This document shows, piece after piece, positions 63,693 to 64,000 of a stretch of 64,000 bases of DNA. The position numbers were made by a program, and so were the translations under genes. The notes under the pieces are model-generated. The model was given only the letters and a program-made list of their open reading frames with translations. It was not told where the DNA came from and ran no database searches. Numbering within the stretch: the stretch's first letter is position 1; every line of letters starts with the position of its first letter. The stretch is from Brachynemurus nebulosus (Eukaryota; Arthropoda; Insecta; Neuroptera; Myrmeleontidae), in the NCBI GenBank assembly GCA_035578155.1, contig JAPWDM010000008.1, positions 22,406,598-22,470,597 of the forward strand, in the 5' to 3' direction.

Positions 63693-64000
63693 TATTATGT
63701 ACATAGCAGATAATATATGTAAAATAGTGCATATGAACATACAGCGCTGGCGAACTCTAGTGTCAGATTGTTTATGTTTAATACGAGGTATGCCGATGAA
63801 AACGTTACTATTTCAAAAAATAATTTTACACAGAAACTTGTATTATGTTTTGTCAGAAAACTAAATTTAGTTCATGGCATACCGAGATTAAGGGAGGAGT
63901 TCAAATAAAAAACCAACTTTATGATTATTTTGCTTGCTGAATTTTTTTCTCAAATTAGGGAGGGTTTCAAATAGAAAATTTTGTTTTTGAAACATTCATT
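63693..64000. other. Right edge, presumed Sbf intron, no exon seen
   Basis: A word CAGCGCTGGCGAACTCTAG (63743) also occurs at about 62815 (CAGCGCTGGCGAACTCTAGC), on either side of the MITE 62867-63692. No gene is recognised up to the edge. Confidence 0.4.

Overview
The window is AT-rich nuclear DNA from an insect. It has spliced genes with GT-AG introns, C2H2 zinc-finger expansions, TA microsatellites and a very high density of short non-autonomous DNA transposons. The Sbf homologue carries a C1 domain, as insect Sbf proteins do. I cannot place the order or species from sequence alone.

About 7.3-32 kb is a C2H2 zinc-finger cluster. Three plus-strand loci lie at 7.4-9.3 kb (20 fingers, intact), 13.0-15.1 kb (pseudogene) and 23.6-26.2 kb (21 fingers, intact). 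Three minus-strand loci lie at 17.4-18.1 kb (broken fragment), 18.5-19.7 kb (10 fingers) and 30.6-31.9 kb (13 fingers). The proteins share an acidic N-terminal leader rich in psi-K-x-E (SUMO-consensus-like) motifs followed by a finger array, so they look like one recently expanded family of DNA-binding regulators. The 13 kb pseudogene and the 23.6 kb gene sit in the arms of a direct segmental duplication. Because the arms were interrupted differently by transposons, several filled/empty insertion sites can be read directly.

About 43.7-62.3 kb holds the 3' part of one large minus-strand gene, Sbf (SET-binding factor, the MTMR5/MTMR13 pseudophosphatase). Twelve exons in compatible phase encode the end of the GRAM region, the inactive myotubularin domain, a C1 zinc domain and a C-terminal PH domain. 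The DENN exons must lie beyond the right edge. Its introns are full of transposons and of a recurring ATTTTCGATATCGATAA-type motif.

The rest (0-7 kb, 9.4-12.9 kb, 32-43.6 kb, and the introns) is intergenic or intronic DNA made largely of palindromic or terminal-inverted-repeat elements. I could assign target-site duplications to many of them: 9 bp (Mutator-like), 7-8 bp (hAT or foldback-like), TTA/TAA (PIF/Harbinger-like), TTAA (piggyBac-like) and TA (Tc1/mariner-like). Two protein-coding transposon relics are visible: a MADF/Myb-SANT-like ORF at 12 kb and a mariner transposase N-terminus at 52 kb. No tRNA, rRNA or CRISPR array was recognised.
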